Positions 1-10,740 of a stretch of DNA of 64,000 bases are shown one piece after another; the first letter of the stretch is position 1; each line of letters begins with the position of its first letter. A model generated the notes under the pieces. It did no database searches. It was not told the DNA's origin and was given only the letters and a program-made list of their open reading frames with translations. Origin of the DNA: Typhlomys cinereus (taxonomy: Eukaryota > Chordata > Mammalia > Rodentia > Platacanthomyidae); NCBI GenBank assembly GCA_023101885.1, contig JALPQD010000392.1, positions 137,515 to 201,514 on the forward strand, read 5' to 3'. The translations under genes and the position numbers were made by a program.

Positions 1-71
1 ATGTTTTGTGTTAACTTCGGTCCGTTACTCAAACCTATCTCTGCAGCCACTGTAGGAACCTTTTGAAATTC

Positions 72-185
72 ATTATAACAATATAGATAATAATATGATA
101 TACCTGGGTCATATAGCTGGGTTCACAGTAGGGAGGTCTGTTCAGGATCTATATTATTATCTATTGTATAAGATTATAACAATAT
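72..185. repeat. Small inverted-repeat unit between 13-bp direct repeats
   Basis: ATTATAACAATAT occurs at 72-84 and again, exactly, at 173-185. Between them lie two perfect 14-bp arms, ATAGATAATAATAT (83-96) and its reverse complement (151-164). The arms enclose a 54-base loop. This could be a very small insertion with a target-site duplication or a local AT-rich rearrangement. The arms are AT-only, so chance is not excluded. Confidence 0.5.
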
Positions 186-3147
186 TAAGTAAGGGCAGAT
201 ACAAACCTTAGCCTGCCAGACCCACCGAAGCCGGAAGCAAGGAGCCTTGGTGAGACAGGAAGTGACTGAGCTTCTTCTCTGATTTGGCTCCCTCTGGAGG
301 TGGGTCTGAACTTAAGTCTGACCATTGTCCATTTCTAATTGAATGTCCAAAATTCCAGAAAGAATTTTTTGTGTCAGAACCCCCCCACCACCATGTGTGG
401 AGGCAGAACAAACCAGGGTAACTCAGGCCGACTCGCTATATCAACTGCATATGGAGCTGTCTCTTTAAGAAAAAAAAAAAAAAACCGGAGAGGCACCTCC
501 TCCTTCTTCCTCTTTTCCTTCCTGACAAATATCTTCCCTGCTTCCTTATCCCAGTATCTGACTTTGCCCTTTTGGGTTCTGGGGTTAAAAGCTTTGTTCA
601 AATGTCTATCGCTAGTCTGAAGGGGAGGCGAAGAATAAAGAGTTTCTTAAACTTTATTGTGCATAAAACTCAACTTGAGAACTTAAAAGGCAGGTTCTTG
701 GATCACAGTAACTAAGATTAAATATTCAACAGGCACAGGGTGAGGGCCAGTGGTCTGGAATTCCAACAAATGCTTCAGGAACTATGCTGGCGAACTGCTC
801 TCGGAACCTCATTTTGTGACATGTAGTATTAGTGGGAACTCCTAGTTTTAGTGAGTGAGAGTCTCCAGCCCAGATGCCAACTCAGCCTCTGCAGGGGAGA
901 GAGAAGTAGGGGGTCCACAGTTGCAACCCCCTACTCTGTCTCTGTCCAGTTCAGAACTGTATTCTTAGCTCAGGGCTAAGAGAGCATCATTTAGAACTCC
1001 CATTCAGCAAGCTTTTCTACAGATCTGAGAGGTTTTCCTAGACACATATTTGGGGGTTGGTAAAGAAGATCTACCACAGTATTCCTCATCTTCATGATCT
1101 CACTCACAATGTGATATGAATAGTCCTGTTTTGAATTGTATGATGTTGCGTCTAAACATTTTTTTCCATCCTTCCAAGGTCTTGAAAGCTATTACACCAC
1201 AATGTCACATGAGGGCGCTCTAATGAACCAACGAGTGCAAATTGCCTAGCAAGCAGAGTCCGGGGCCGTGTTATTAAAAGGTCTTGCTTTTTAGCTTAAT
1301 CAGGCTGCTTTAGCCTACCTAGAATGAGCCACAGAGCTTCCAGTTGTGAGGGTATCCCAGTGCATGCACAGTGTGTGTGCGTGTTGTGTGTGAGTACACA
1401 CGTGCATTTGTATATAGATGTGTTGCACAGGTTGGACCGTGGGTAGGAACAAGAACTGATGAGGGACTGAAAGGGAAAAAAATGAAAACTGCGGATTCTT
1501 CAGAGGTTACCTTCTTTGGGATTTGAAAGCCAGTCTCTTGTCCTTGTTGAAATGCCTCCTGCCAGTTTTGAGTTCATGGGGGGGCACACGGGAGCCCTGG
1601 AAAGACCTGCCAGAGGACCACACAAGCCAAGAATGGCTGGTCAGGGCGGCGCATCTCCTGTGTCCTTTTGCCTGACTTCACGAAGTCCCAGCTGGCCGTG
1701 AGCCTTCACAAGCTGACAGATCATGCACCCCACTCAGCAGCTGTGCTGCAAAGCCCAGGCTCCAGAAAAAGTAACTGGGCCTGCATTAGTCACAAAAAAC
1801 AACAATAGTCGAGAGAAGCAGAAAGCATGAGAATGGCTTTATTTTCTCCCCCACTGAATTACGAGATCCAAGCACCCAGTGAGACCTGTTAAGAGCCTGC
1901 TTTCAGCTTCTGCTAAGAGAACTGACTAGAACACCAGAGGTTGGTTCATTACCGCCCCCCCTCCCAGCTTCTTCTCTTCCCACTGCTCTAAAGCTTTCAA
2001 TGGGCCGTTGGGATCTTTGGAGTCACTCCCGTGGGCCCATGGTAGGAATCGGTCCATTTCTTCCTTCTCACCTGGGAGAAGCCAACTTGGGAGGCCAAAG
2101 GGTCTGAGTGAGAACTATTCCCCGGGGGACCCCTGGAAAGAATGAGAACAGGTGAGCCGTCCCCAGGGCGGTGCAAGTGTTCTCATGGGGAAAGTATTCG
2201 TTATCTGAGCCAAGGGGGCCACGCTGTGGGATCAGATGACAAGACTCCGAAGTCTTGAATTCAAAGTGCCTTCCTGGAGTGAAATTGTGCACTGCTCAGG
2301 GGCGGAAGTGCCTACAGGTCATTTTATTGGGCAGCAAAACGTGTGGATTGAAGTGTGCCCCTGGTACACAAGACTGGCTTTCCTGGGCCCCCCCTACCCT
2401 GTTGCACGCAAGCCCTATACACGCTCACAAGCACACACATACGTGGGACACACATATTGGTGTGCATGCATGTGCAGGAATTAGACCAAGGATGTATGTT
2501 ACCATCCTCAGAGTTGGTTGGTTCTAATTGCTATTCGGTAACAAAGCAAGATGACACTTCCTGTCCCTGAGGAGAAGGCTGGGTGTGTTGGTTGGAGGTC
2601 AGGGGCAATGAGGAGACGACCCTTTTCAAGCACATGCAAGATTGGATTAGGGTTACAGAGCAGGGGATGTTTGTTTAAAGCTCAGATGGGCAGGTAGGGG
2701 CTAGAAGGGGCTAGAAATCCAGGGTGAAGTTTCTAGACCATCTGCGCTACTGACTTGCCCTGTAAGTAGGGAGAGGTGTGTCTGCCCTGTGTGCCTCCTG
2801 CTCTTCCTCTGAGCTAGGCAATTTCTTTCTCAATACCTTTCAAGCGCCGAGGATGTATACTTCCACGTGTCACTGGTGGTCTTCCGTCACTGGTGGTCTA
2901 GCATCTATGTGTGTCACTTTCACAGGCTTTTGTTCTTTCCACGAGCATTGCTGTGAGCCTACTCTGGAATTTTACCTGTCCTCCATGAGATCTAACTTAA
3001 ATGCAGGAGAGACTTTTCCTACCTCCTGCCTCTCCCCTCCCCCGTCTCCCCTCCTCCATCCCCCCCAACCTCCTCCCTGGAAGTAACTCACTCAGGTGTT
3101 ACCAGCAGGAATTAAACAGGGGAGTATATGGGACAGAAAGTTTTTTC
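186..3147. other. Unique sequence, no gene seen
   Basis: No frame here looks coding: the short open frames overlap each other on both strands, and I see no protein family or flanking splice signals. A short A tract lies near 470-483. Imperfect GT-rich and CA-rich patches lie near 1360-1440 and 2400-2475. A C/T-rich patch lies near 3010-3075. I recognise no interspersed repeat. Confidence 0.6.
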
Positions 3148-3149
3148 TA

Positions 3150-3201
<52 letters not shown>

Positions 3202-3486
3202 CTCTGTGTGTAAATGCAGAGGTGTGCATACCATGACCCACGTGTGGAGGTTAGAGGATAACTTCAGGTGTCGGGCAGACCTTACCTTCTACTTTGAGGT
3301 AGGGTCTCCAGTTTTCTTCTGCATGTTCCAGGCTAGTAGTCTGACAAGTTTCCAGAGATTTTCTGACCTCTATTCTCCTCTCTAGTAGTGCTGTGTGTGG
3401 CTTTTATATGGTTCTGGGGATTCAAACTCAAGTCTTCCTGCTTGTGCAACAAGAACTTTTACCTACTGAGCCATTTTTCCAGCTCC
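3148..3486 (-). mobile_element. B3/B4-type SINE with (GT)n tail, reverse
   Basis: The right end reads like a reversed tRNA-derived SINE head (TACTGAGCCATTTTTCCAGC). Before it come the usual reversed elements: GGGGATTCAAACTCAAGTC (box B region) and TGGAGGTTAGAGGATAAC (tail side). The 3' tail has become a (GT)n tract at 3153-3199. A 116-131 aa open frame crossing the right end is an artefact of this SINE and the next tract. Confidence 0.75.
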
Positions 3487-3660
3487 CTCCTCTCCCCTCT
3501 TTTTCCTTCCACTCCCTTCCCCTCCCCTTTCCTCCTCCCTTCCTCCTCTTTCTTCCTCTTCTCTCCTCCCTCCCCCTCCCTCCTCCCTCTTCCCCCTCCT
3601 CCTTATCTCTTCTCCTCCTCTCATTCTCCTCTCTACTTCTGTCCTTCCCTCCCCTCCTGT
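3487..3660. repeat. Polypyrimidine tract (C/T-rich, + strand)
   Basis: About 170 bases of nearly uninterrupted C and T, made of CTCC, TTCC and CTTC blocks, directly after the SINE head. It gives rise to Pro/Ser/Leu/Phe-rich open frames that are not genes. Such tracts can form triplex (H-) DNA if mirror symmetry is good; here the symmetry is only partial. Confidence 0.85.
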
Positions 3661-4370
3661 TTCTTTTTGGTCCTCTTTGCCTGTCCTTGTTCAGGCCTGG
3701 TCCTGGATTTTATTCTCATGGTCTCATCCGCAGGCTAAAAGCGACAAAGACTTCTCAGCAAGACAAAACCCACCCTTTCCTTTCCTAATGTAAAATTTGT
3801 ACGAGCTCTTCCTCATAGCATGAATTTTTCACTTACACTTCCTTTAAAAGCTTTTCCTTTTTCTTTTTAAATGTGGTTCAGTGAAAACCAATAAGGGCAG
3901 GATCTTCCCAGCAAGGTGACATGACAGTTCCCGCCTCCTAACTGAAGGTGTCAGCTCTCTTTACCAATTCCATCTGCATAGATCCTATTGAGACACATAC
4001 TGACTGTCCCTGTTTGACTCGACACACTGACAGTGCAGGCAAACAAGGGCACAGGCCATTTACATGCAGGCAAGGGAGAAGGTGGTGGAAAGGATTTTTA
4101 ACTTTGAAACTTTCTATCTCTTAACTATTCTGGATCTTATTCTCAAAGCTGGATATGTGAGTTCTTGTTTGGTCACCTTGAATACTTATTCATTTTCTTT
4201 CTGAAGGACAAAAGACTAGAAAAGGGATTTTTACTGCTTAGCATTCAGATCCACTTCTGGCTTAATACAGTGAGTGGTTTGAGGGCATTAGTATGTTTGA
4301 TTCTGCAAGCTGTGTTGGATACTTGTGCTTCTACACTACAAGGGCTTTTGCTTTAAAAAAAAACCACTGG
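3661..4370. other. Unique sequence, nothing recognised
   Basis: Mixed-composition sequence with no coding signature and no repeat family I can name. Confidence 0.5.
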
Positions 4371-4450
4371 TATTATTTTATATATTATATACTATATATT
4401 ATTTAGTATATAATTGTATATTATATGTTATATTATACATTATACATATT
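4371..4450. repeat. AT-rich TATA-type simple sequence
   Basis: A run of TATATTATA-like words with few G or C bases. It is low-complexity sequence, not a promoter I can support. Confidence 0.7.
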
Positions 4451-4535
4451 ACAAATATATGTGTAACTGGTATATACAATTTTACCCAGTTAGGATTTTT
4501 CCATTAAAAAAGTCTTACATTTGTCCTTCATGCAT

Positions 4536-4540
4536 CTTCT

Positions 4541-4592
<52 letters not shown>

Positions 4593-4732
4593 ATGGTTCA
4601 CACATGGAGGTCAGAAGACATCTTGAAGAAGTCGGTTCTCTCCTCCCACCATGTGAGTTACGGTGATCATTGAACTCAGGCCATCAGACTTGACCACAAG
4701 CGCCCTCACCATCTGAGCCATCCCATTGGTCC
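4536..4732 (-). mobile_element. B3-type SINE with (CT)n tail, reverse
   Basis: After a (CT)n run at about 4541-4587 comes the reversed B3 pattern: CACATGGAGGTCAGAAGACA, GGTTCTCTCCTCCCACCATG, ATTGAACTCAGGCCATCAG, then CATCTGAGCCATC at the tRNA-like head. In its own orientation the (CT)n is a (GA)n expansion of the tail. Confidence 0.8.
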
Positions 4733-5021
4733 ATAGTTTTCACTTTTTTTTGACTCTTTTATAAAACCCAAACCTAATGTGTTCTGATATCACAGCTGAA
4801 CTTTTATGGTAACGAATAGATTTCAATATACTCATCTCTCTAGTTTCAGAACTTAGCACACCATCTGTAACACAGTGAGTTCCCACATGCTGAGTCTAAA
4901 GTGCAGCTGCGATTTAAAATAGCTGTGACTTCAGACCTTCGACTTGTTGCAGTAGGTTCTGAAAGACACACCCAGGGGCCATCAGACCCTCCAGAACACC
5001 AGTGGTACATGTTCCCACTAA
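4733..5021. other. Unique sequence, nothing recognised
   Basis: No gene and no named repeat is visible. Confidence 0.5.
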
Positions 5022-5449
5022 TGTAGTTCACCTGCATGGTTGCTGATACATGACTATCAAACAGCTTAAGGGAACAAGGGGTTTATTTCCTTACTGACAG
5101 TCCGGTTACAGTTTTCAGTCCAGCTTGACGGGAGAGCACGAACCAACACCAGGGCCGAGGGAACTGGCCACACCATCACAACATAATGGCTGAGAGAGGG
5201 ACGATCCTTACTTGCCAGACCAGCATGTCTGGCCAAGTGTGCACAAGGATGCCAACTTCCTCAACTAGCTCTTATATTTTATTCATCTGTTCAGGGCCTA
5301 GTATCACCCACCATGGACTGGGCCTTCCCCATCAGCTAGCCAATCTCTTGAAGGTTTGCTCTGGGCCTAACTAACCATTAATTCTCTACAAATGTGCCCA
5401 GAGCTCAAACTCTCAACTGTCAAGTTGATTCCTGTGCCTAACTATGGCA
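5022..5449 (-). mobile_element. Solo LTR, unnamed 430-bp family (ERVL/MaLR-like), copy 1
   Basis: Reversed copy of a family found eight times in this window. In its own sense it starts TGCCATAGTTAGGCACAGG and ends with ...GCAACCATGCAGGTGAACTACA, so the ends are TG and CA. It contains the conserved palindrome GCCAGAC-CAGCAT-GTCTGGC at 5214-5233. No internal retroviral sequence lies on either side, so it is a solo LTR. Class is inferred from the TG...CA ends and the GTCAACTTGAC motif near the start, which MaLR/ERVL LTRs share. Confidence 0.7.
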
Positions 5450-5861
5450 GTGCCCATGGGCAGTTTCCCTTCATTTTTATTTTTGAAGAGAACCTGTATC
5501 AGGCTCTGCTCATCTTGTTTCCCCACTTGAGGAGACGGATAGTCAGAGGGGACGCTCCAGCCTCTCTTCCTTCCCTTGTCACGCATGTGAGGATTCCTTT
5601 CTCTGTGTTTACTCCAATCTGAACTCAATGCATCATCCTGTGGCTCAGCCCAGGTCTCCCTGGGACACCCACCCTCACCACCTGACTGCCTCTTGGGTCT
5701 TCCAATGCTCCGTCCCTTGTAGGAACTCCTTTAAATTCCTCCTACCGACTCAGAAAATCATTATTGCCTTGAGGGCTCTCTCCATTCTTTGCCTTCTTGC
5801 TTTTAGGCTTCTTGCTTCCCTTTCCTCTCCCTTCTTCCCACATTCCTAGAACCTGCAGTAG
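5450..5861. other. Unassigned, C/T-biased sequence
   Basis: Pyrimidine-biased + strand with a loose L2-like feel, but not enough to name. Short open frames here are not supported as coding. Confidence 0.4.
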
Positions 5862-6309
5862 TGTATTAGTTACTTGTCTTGTTGCTGCAACAAAATGCCC
5901 AGAGAAAGCAACTTAAGGAAGAAAAGATGTGCTTGGGCGTGCAGGTCCATGCGGCCCATCATGGCAGGGAAGACGTGGCAGCAGGAGCAGGATCAATTTG
6001 AGTCGCTACATTTTCAATACTATCTTGGACTTGGAAGCTGTCACAGTTATAGCCTACGTGCTGTCAATAAATCCATTCTCACATTCTCTCCACAGGAAGC
6101 AGGGAAGGATGGTAAGTGATGGGGTTCAGCTTGCCTTCTTCTTTTTTATTCAGTAGGTGACCCCAGCCCATGGAATGGAACAATGGATAGTTGGGGTCTT
6201 CCCACCTCAATTAACCTAGTAGAGATAATCCCTCACTGACATGTTCAGAGATTTGTTTCCATGGTGATTCTAAATCCCACCAAGTAGATACTCAAGCTTT
6301 ACCACCACA
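5862..6309 (-). mobile_element. MaLR-type solo LTR, reverse
   Basis: The left end TGTATTAGTTACTTGTCTTG followed by TGCTGCAACAAAATGCC is the reverse of a MaLR LTR 3' end. The right half (TTCCCACCTCAATTAACCTA, then TTTCCATGGTGATTCTAAAT) is the reversed 5' end, closing with ACCACCACA. It is full length at about 448 bp. It belongs to the same broad family as the forward copy at 45002-45329. The subfamily name (ORR1/MT-like) is from memory. Confidence 0.7.
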
Positions 6310-6330
6310 AGTAGAAAATATAAATGTTTC

Positions 6331-7136
6331 TGGCACAGTTAGATACAGGGGTCAACTTGACAATTGAAGGCTCTGAGAACACTTGCGAAGAACTGGCAGT
6401 TGAGTTGAGCCGGGCTAGCCTACGGGAAATTGATTGATGGGGAAGACCCAGCCCATGCTGGATGGGACTAGTCCCTGGGAGGGTGAATAAGATGGAGGGA
6501 GCTGGTTAAAGAAATTGGCAGTTTTCTATATACTTAGCCATACATGCTGGTGTGGTATGATAGTCAATCCTGGGTGTCAACTTGACACATCTGGCATTAA
6601 CTAAGATCATCTGAGACCACCTGAAGAGATTATCTGGATCAATACATTTACAATACAACGACCAACCCTAGAATCCAATAGGAACCTTCATAGATCTCAT
6701 TGGAGCCTCCCAGTAATGGACCAGATAAAAGGAACCTCGGAATAGGAGACTGGGAAGAAGAGAAGCTCTCTAGGAATCCTCCAGCCTTCACCCTCACGGA
6801 TGGGAGTGACTTAGCCTGATTCCAGCCATGCCACCTCTCCTATGAAAGACTCTATCTTCCTTCTAGAAATGTAAGCTGAATCAATCTCCCTTTCTCTCTT
6901 AAGTTGATTGACTTTGGGTGCTCTCTCACAGTAATAGTTAAGAATAACTATTACATCTGAAAGTGAGAATTGTCCCTCTCTCAGCCGTCCTGTGGACCTG
7001 GTGAGGCCAGTTCCCTCGGCCCCAGACTCCTGATGTTAGTGTGGACTCTCCTGGATAGTCGTAAGAGAACAAAATCCTTGTTCCTCTATAAGTCATTTGG
7101 TCATGGATTTATTGATAGTATATAGGATATATAACT
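6331..7136 (+). mobile_element. Solo LTR, 430-bp family, copy 2, split by an insertion
   Basis: Forward copy in two pieces, 6331-6555 and 6956 to about 7136. The left piece has GTCAACTTGACAATTGAAGG and GGGGAAGACCCAGCCCATG; the right piece resumes with GAATTGTCCCTCTCTCAGCC exactly where the other copies continue. The break falls at the right arm of the conserved palindrome. The 3' end is worn and placed only approximately. Confidence 0.75.
6556..6955 (+). mobile_element. MaLR-type LTR nested inside the 430-bp LTR
   Basis: A 400-bp element that starts TATGATAGTCAATCCTGGG (first TG decayed to TA) and carries GTGTCAACTTGACACATCTG. It ends in ...AACTATTACA. Host bases TGTGG before and TCTGA after both match the host consensus TCTGG, as expected for a 5-bp target duplication. 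It is therefore younger than the LTR around it. Confidence 0.7.
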
Positions 7137-7239
7137 GTGATAGTTTCCAAGTCCAGGATAGTATTGAAAACATAGTGACTCAAATTGATCCTGCCTTACT
7201 GGATTATTTTCCCATACACATAGTTAACCCATCCCAAAT

Positions 7240-7720
7240 TCTGGTATGCACTTTGTCTCCTAAAATACCTCACAATTCATCCACCGTTCTCCATCTCCAG
7301 CACCGCTCTGCTTGCATCCTGGTCCCTGCTCCCATTCATTACCTCTCACTTACACATTGCCCTAATATCCTCCTCACGGTCCCCACATCCTGTATTCTCT
7401 ATCCTGTGGCCAAATTCATCTTTAAAAATTGCAGAATGATGACGTTCTCAGTAAGTAACTCAGCTCAGATCCCACCCTGATTTCTCTGGCCACTCTGATT
7501 TCTCCATTCTCACAGTACCCTCTTCTCTTCAGAACACCTGCAGCACCAGTGCATCTTGTATTTTATAGGCATTGACTTGATTGCTTGATAAATACCTGTC
7601 TCTGTAATTAGTTGCAGGCTTCCCAAGGACAAGACCCTGCCTTGATTTTGCTTCCCTTGTGTCTCTAGCCCAGTGGTTATCAAGTGTTTGTTGAATGTTG
7701 ACAGCTGGATAGATTTATCC
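7240..7720 (+). repeat. L2 LINE fragment
   Basis: The pattern follows the L2 3' part: TTCATCCACCGTTCTCCATC, a C/T-rich middle, AATTGCAGAATGATGACGTT, then CTTCCCAAGGACAAGACCCT and CAAGTGTTTGTTGAATG near the end. It is old and diverged. The 127-aa open frame inside does not resemble a functional reverse transcriptase. Confidence 0.6.
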
Positions 7721-8509
7721 AACAGCATCAAATGTAGGTGGAGTAGGGAGTCATGCATTAGCTATTTCCCTGTAAGGCTGTGTTTAGAGACTTGCTGTCT
7801 AGTGCTAGAAAGAGACTTAAAGACTTTTAATTGCCAGGGTGCAATCAATGGTTGACCATAGATCTTTAGATTTGGGGTGGCAGGAGAACAATGGAATCTG
7901 GCCAAGTGAAAGGAACTATGGAGATGCTGCAGACATTGAACAACAGAGCTGTGTCTTAGAGTAAGTGATGGGTCTTCCATAGTGGAAAGAAAGACGTGAC
8001 CTCCAAAAAGACATTGCAATCAAAGGACTGAATGTTCAAATGCCTGATGCTGGGCAAGAGTTTGGTGGCGAAACTGTGGAGTGGTTCTGGGTTGGTTGGT
8101 GGACCAAGGGTGAGAAATGGGGGAAGACTGAGAAGAAAGGTCTTGCTGAGGACAGTGTGGGAACAGAATCAGTAGAAGTGGAAGCAAGATACATTTACAC
8201 ATGCTTGTGTTAGGAAGGTCAGCTCCAGAAGTGAGGCATTTGGGAGTGCAAGGGAGAAGAATTGGAGAAAGCATTAAAGAGTCAACTGCAGTAACTCAGA
8301 AGAGAAAGGCAAATGGGTCCTGACCAAAGGCAGCGTTAGCCAAGAAGGGCGAGAGGGAAAACTAGGGGAGGTGTTTAGAGCATGGCTTCCTGAGCGTGTT
8401 CACGCATGATGTCTTTTCACCAGAGAAATTTCATGGGACCTCAGTACGCTGGTCTACAAAATAGGTGTGCAGATCACTTACTGATAATGAGCCGTAAAGA
8501 GATTACTTT
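7721..8509. other. Unique sequence, nothing recognised
   Basis: Purine-rich + strand with two back-to-back short open frames on the minus strand, neither recognisable. No repeat named. Confidence 0.5.
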
Positions 8510-9100
8510 CTCTGCACATGTGTGTGGCATGTCATGTGTGTGTGCATACATGTTAGGGGATTGTGAACACATGTGTAGAGGTCAGAGATTGATGTTAGGT
8601 GTCTTCCTCTATTGCGCTCTACCTTTTTCTTTTTAAGCTGTGCGTGCGTGTGCGTGCGTGTGTGTGTGTGTGTGTGCGTGCGTGTGTGTCTAGGCCCAAG
8701 AGTGCCATCAGGATCATCGTGAGTTACTCTGCCTCCTTTTATCTGGCTCTGGAGTTTCCCAGGCTCTGGCTTCCAGGGTTGGAACTTCGGGCTGCCGCCA
8801 TTTTAGCCTGATTTTTTTTTTTACATGGGATCTGGAATAAGAATTCAGGTTCTTTTGCTTGTGAGGCAAATGGCTTAACCCCTGAGCCATCTATCTCCCT
8901 GGCCCCTCCACCTTATTGTTTTTGACATGGGGATCTCTTGCTAAACCTGGAGCTCACCAATTCAGCTAGACTGGCTGACAAGCGAGCCCACCTGTGTTCC
9001 ATCTCCCAGTTTGTAGCATCTGACTTTTTATGTGGGTGCTGATAAACAAAACCCACGCTCTTATGCTTTCACAACAAGCTCTTGATCATCTCTCCAACAG
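8510..9100 (-). mobile_element. B4 SINE, reverse, interrupted by a younger SINE
   Basis: The left part (GTAGAGGTCAGAGATTGATG, GTGTCTTCCTCTATTGCG) and the right part (ACATGGGGATCTCTTGCTAA, CCTGGAGCTCACC, then the head at CTTGATCATCTCTCCAACAG) are the two halves of one reversed B4. They are separated by the SINE at 8635-8905. Confidence 0.75.
8635..8905 (-). mobile_element. B2-superfamily SINE nested in B4, reverse
   Basis: Reversed SINE: (GT/GC)n tail at left, then AGTGCCATCAGGATCATCG, GCTGCCGCCATTTTAGCC, GAATTCAGGTTCTTTTGC and the tRNA-like head CTTAACCCCTGAGCCATC. It is flanked by an 18-base target-site duplication at 8617-8634 and 8906-8923 (15 of 18 match, CTCTACCTTTTTCTTTTT versus CTCCACCTTATTGTTTTT). 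It therefore inserted into an existing B4. Confidence 0.85.
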
Positions 9101-9768
9101 TTCATACAATTTCTTCATCTATTAGTGTTCAAAAATTGCATACTAATGAGATAGCTAGGCTTATTTGTTTTAATATAAAGGATGAACTCTTGGCTGATAT
9201 TAGACACTGTAAGACAAAGCATCTTCAACATCTTTTAGAGTCGATCAATGTTTTGATTTTAAGATGCGCAGTACTGAGACCACTGCTTTGTATAAATATG
9301 CAGTACAAAATGACAGAAGTATGACAGTGTTAAAAATTTGACCCTAATCTCAAGCCAAAACTCATTCAATTGTTTTTTTTAAATAAAACCTCATGTCCAT
9401 AATTCAAACGGTAAACTTTACAATAGAATCATATTCTAACACACTCAGATACAAGATATACTGTTATTCAGAGTAAAGAGTGAAAGTGGGAACATGTTGA
9501 AAGTCCTTATACTTCATAATTTAACCATTATGTTTCAATGTGATCAGATAAGTTTACGTGTACAATAAGGTACAGCAATTCATAACATACAATAATCTCA
9601 ACTCTGAGCGAGGTCACTGATTTTGTGGGGCATGACCATAGGCAAAGTACAGCAAACATGTTGTGTGGGCCTGTGGACACACGGAGGAAGAATTGTTAAG
9701 CTAAGGCTTGATGCCAGCTAGGTAAATGAACGGGATGAAACTTTTAAGATTGATGCTGTAAGTGATCC
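9101..9768. other. AT-rich unique sequence
   Basis: AT-rich sequence with one 80-aa open frame (9082-9324) that overlaps the B4 end and shows no recognisable family. No repeat named. Confidence 0.5.
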
Positions 9769-9770
9769 CA

Positions 9771-9960
9771 AGGGTCTGGCAAGATGGCTCAGTGGTGCTT
9801 GCCGCGCAAGCCTGATAACCTGACTTTGATCCCGGGATCCCGCACAACGGTGGAAGGAAAGAATAGACTCCACAGAGTTGCCTCTGACCTTCACACACAC
9901 AGCAGCAGCATGCACGCCCCCCCCACCCTCCCTCACACAAACAATGACGATGATGCCACA
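9771..9960 (+). mobile_element. B3-type SINE, forward
   Basis: Starts GGGTCTGGCAAGATGGCTCA with GTGGTGCTTGCCGCGCAAGC, then a degraded box B (TTTGATCCCGGGATCC). It continues CAGAGTTGCCTCTGACCTTC and ends in a CA-containing tail. Pol III box A and B relics are visible but the element is old. Confidence 0.75.
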
Positions 9961-10254
9961 GAAGACTCCCACAAAGGATCCTTATACTAGTAGCCCATCC
10001 TCACCGGAAGCAGCTGCCTTCTGTCTCAAGTTTTCACTTGAAGGAGGCCATCCATCTTCCTGAACTTTAAATCATTCACCGACTTCGTCATCCATGTTTG
10101 GGTGGAAATGTCTGTGGTCTGCATCTCTTGGCAAGATGTCGAGACACCAGCTTCTGTTAATCTCTTCTTTAAAGCCATGGATTCTGGAGATATAGAGTGT
10201 CAGGTTTAACTCTTAACTGCTTGCTGATCGCAGGGTAAATTTTCTGTGCCTTTT

Positions 10255-10597
10255 CTATGTATGCATATGTGTGTGCGTGGGGAGGGTTCATGTGGGGGGA
10301 GGTTGCTCTCATACATACTAACACATAGAGGTCAAAGGTCAGTGTCAGGAGCCATCCACCTTGTTTTTTTGAGCCAGGCCTGAAGCTCACAGTTCAGGGT
10401 AGGCCGACCGGCCAATCAGCCAGCACCAGGGCTTTCTGCCTCTGTCTCACCACCACTGGGCTTGCAAGTGTTTATCACCATGTCTGGCTTTTTTTTTTTT
10501 TTTTTCTTTTTGTCTTCCATCTGAGTTCTGGGGATCAAACTCAGGTCTTCACATTTGCACAACAAATACTCACCCACTAAGCTATCTCTGTAGCCCC
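10255..10597 (-). mobile_element. B4 SINE, reverse
   Basis: Reversed order of B4 motifs: ACATAGAGGTCAAAGGTCAG, GGCCTGAAGCTCACAGTTCA, a B1-like middle (TTTCTGCCTCTGTCTCACCA), a T tract, GGGGATCAAACTCAGGTC and the head CACTAAGCTATCTCTGTAGC. Confidence 0.8.
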
Positions 10598-10614
10598 ATA
10601 ATTGAATTTCCATA

Positions 10615-10740
10615 GCCCAGTTTTAATTTCTATAAAACAGAGATGATACCCATAGCTACTTCATGGTTCAAGGGCCCTTTCGGATAATTTGAGATTTCCT
10701 CCAGGGAGTGGCTGACTCTTGGAAAATGTCTAACAAATGA
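10615..10740 (+). repeat. Possible MIR fragment
   Basis: ATAAAACAGAGATGATACCC, ATAGCTACTTCATGG and a later TCTTGGAAAATGTCTAACA resemble the MIR 3' half. It is old and only suggestive. Confidence 0.35.

Noticed and set aside
4371..4450. TATA-rich stretch as a promoter
   Set aside because: It is low-complexity AT sequence with no start region, CpG island or gene downstream.
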